From: Alphaproteobacteria bacterium
GTDB lineage: Bacteria > Pseudomonadota > Alphaproteobacteria > CAAGCB01 > CAG-977
Reading direction: 5' to 3'
NCBI GenBank assembly: GCA_900768845.1
Contig: CAAGEK010000052.1
Coordinates: forward strand, 1 to 6,741
Length of the DNA stretch: 6,741 nt
The position numbers and the translations under genes are program-made. The first letter of the stretch is position 1. Every line of letters starts with the position of its first letter. A model generated the notes under the pieces. The model did no database searches. It saw only the letters and a list, made by a program, of their open reading frames with translations, and was not told where the DNA came from. Shown one piece after another: positions 5,321 to 6,741 of the stretch.

Positions 5321-6741
5321 TCAGCAAGGGCCGGTCAGAAAAGACGGGGGGCTTTTCGAGTGTTTGACGGCAGACCCTTTATAAGTTCCCGAAGACACGG
5401 CCTTTTTGCACACGCCGTTGACTTCAATTCGTGCGCCTTTTTCGTATGCAATTCCCCAACCCGATCCGTAGCTGATATCTTTAATTCCTCGTATATACGC
5501 ATTTGACTTTAGGATTTTTGTATCTTCCAAATCAACGGATCCGGAATTTGATGTGACTGTGTTGTTTACTATGTTGTCCCCATATATATTGTTGAAAAGC
5601 ATATCATAAGATTCCGGGGCTCCGTTGTTCCTGTCCATTCTTAAACCGGTTACGGTGACGGGAGCGTTTATGGTTGCGCCGCCTTGAAGAACTTTGTACG
5701 GTCTTTTAGGTGTTACATTTGCAATGTTCATTGAAATGGACGTAGTGCCGTTTATTTCTAATAATCCGCTGCTCTCAATCACTGTTGAACAGCTGTCGGA
5801 TGACACATTAAACGTGTTATTGTTTGCATTTAAATAGGCTTTTGATTTATAGGTTACTTCAAAAGCATAAAAGTTTGAAAAACCGGGGGCGACAGTGAGA
5901 TTGACCGGCCCGTTTGCAATCATGGTTGAAATACGCGATATCGAAAGAGAGTGGGCAAATAAAGAACCGGTTTTCATTATATTCAGTGTCGAGGCTCTGA
6001 AGTCGGCAATTCTCGGGAATATCGCTTTTCCGTGAATGGTTACGGAAGAGTTATCGGATACCCTTATCTCGTTCATTCCTTCAAAATCGATTGTTCCTTT
6101 TGCAACGACTTCGGCGTTATTGACGGAAGCCGAGTAGTAATTCAGTTTGACGTTCTCGAATGTGGTTTTTCCTCCGTTTATTGTAATTTTCGGATTCCAC
6201 GATTTCCTTATAATGCTCACGTCTTTTAGCGTCGTATTTCCGCTGATTGTTATATCGGTACCGTATGAATCTGTCGTAAAGTCAAGGTTTCTTAATGTTC
6301 CGCCATCCACGGTTAAGGCATCGGACAGCATGACGCTCATCGGCTTGCATTGCGGAATGTTTGTCTTGTTTGACGAATACAGGGTGACGCCTTTTAATGT
6401 AACGGGTTCGTTCATGTAAAAAATATCGTCTGTCGCCGGTACGAGGGCGATTTCTTTCGCGCCCGACGCAATGGCTTTGTTCAGGCTTTTAACATCGGTC
6501 GCAAAGGGAATGCCTTTTGCCATCAACATTCCGCCGCAATCCGCGACACACTGCTTTGTCTCCAAATCACACTTTTGACCATCCGGACAGTTTGCATCAC
6601 TCTCACACGAACACACCGCTTCGTGCGCCCCCGCAACCGTGCAAATCAAATCGCCCGCACACGCCGAAGGACAAACCGGAACACACAAAGACGCCCCCGT
6701 ATCACACCTCTGATCATTCGCACACGCCGCATCCGACGTAC
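5321..6741 (-). CDS. Cys-rich modular, beta-helix-like probable surface/secreted protein (5' end off window)
   Basis: The frame is open to the right edge, so the true start and any signal peptide lie outside. The TTG at 6686-6688 is just an internal Leu codon. The visible 472 residues fall into two parts. The first about 68 carry twelve Cys. A Cys spacing of 5-6-3 occurs twice, 45 residues apart, in segments containing QRCD and QKCD (Cys 6/12/19/23 and 51/57/64/68), so this is a tandem small-disulfide module. From about residue 95 there are short beta-strands with many Asn, Thr, Ser and Gly, recurring patterns such as TVDGGTL, TISGNTTL and TINGGKTTF, and regularly spaced Ile/Val, which suggests a right-handed parallel beta-helix (pectin-lyase-like or adhesin fold). 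The protein ends in Cys (LTGPC) with no outer-membrane barrel, sortase signal or transmembrane segment. A disulfide-rich passenger implies export. I recognise no specific family; adhesin or polysaccharide-binding roles are guesses. Confidence 0.85.
   Translation of the reverse strand, partial: TSDAACANDQRCDTGASLCVPVCPSACAGDLICTVAGAHEAVCSCESDANCPDGQKCDLETKQCVADCGGMLMAKGIPFATDVKSLNKAIASGAKEIALVPATDDIFYMNEPVTLKGVTLYSSNKTNIPQCKPMSVMLSDALTVDGGTLRNLDFTTDSYGTDITISGNTTLKDVSIIRKSWNPKITINGGKTTFENVKLNYYSASVNNAEVVAKGTIDFEGMNEIRVSDNSSVTIHGKAIFPRIADFRASTLNIMKTGSLFAHSLSISRISTMIANGPVNLTVAPGFSNFYAFEVTYKSKAYLNANNNTFNVSSDSCSTVIESSGLLEINGTTSISMNIANVTPKRPYKVLQGGATINAPVTVTGLRMDRNNGAPESYDMLFNNIYGDNIVNNTVTSNSGSVDLEDTKILKSNAYIRGIKDISYGSGWGIAYEKGARIEVNGVCKKAVSSGTYKGSAVKHSKSPPSFLTGPC

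Noticed and set aside
6686..6688. TTG as the start of the Cys-rich gene
   Set aside because: The frame continues without a stop to the right edge and the upstream residues complete a second copy of the Cys-spacing module, so this codon is internal.

Overview
The window suggests a Gram-negative, probably host-associated bacterium with about 50% G+C. An alphaproteobacterium of the uncultured gut type is my best guess. The guess rests on an E. coli-style long MalQ next to a surface-type protein with Cys-rich modules, and confidence in it is low because there is no rRNA or other taxonomic marker. No tRNA, rRNA, CRISPR array or insertion sequence is visible.

From left to right: positions 1-365 are a tandem array of fifteen 24-25 bp purine-rich units that runs off the left edge. 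It ends in a nested, two-hairpin, probably bidirectional terminator (334-402). All three convincing genes lie on the minus strand. The first (415-2832) encodes an unrecognised 805-residue protein with an HEFGH zinc-metallopeptidase signature. The second (2985-5210) is malQ, a GH77 4-alpha-glucanotransferase with every catalytic motif intact. The third (5321 to the right edge) is the C-terminal part of a Cys-rich, probably exported protein whose C-terminal portion looks like a parallel beta-helix.

The genes share a strand but do not look like an operon. Each is followed by its own intrinsic terminator (about 359-387, 2935-2962, 5285-5314), and the metallopeptidase gene and malQ each have a plausible sigma70-type promoter. 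The malQ promoter carries an AAACGTTT palindrome over its -35 box, typical of LacI/GalR-family operators, which fits sugar-responsive control of maltodextrin metabolism. Nothing in the sequence links the three products to one pathway.

The items most worth following are the tandem array with its unusual frame behaviour and terminator-forming edge, the unassigned HExxH protein, the modular Cys-rich/beta-helix protein, and the putative LacI-type operator at malQ.
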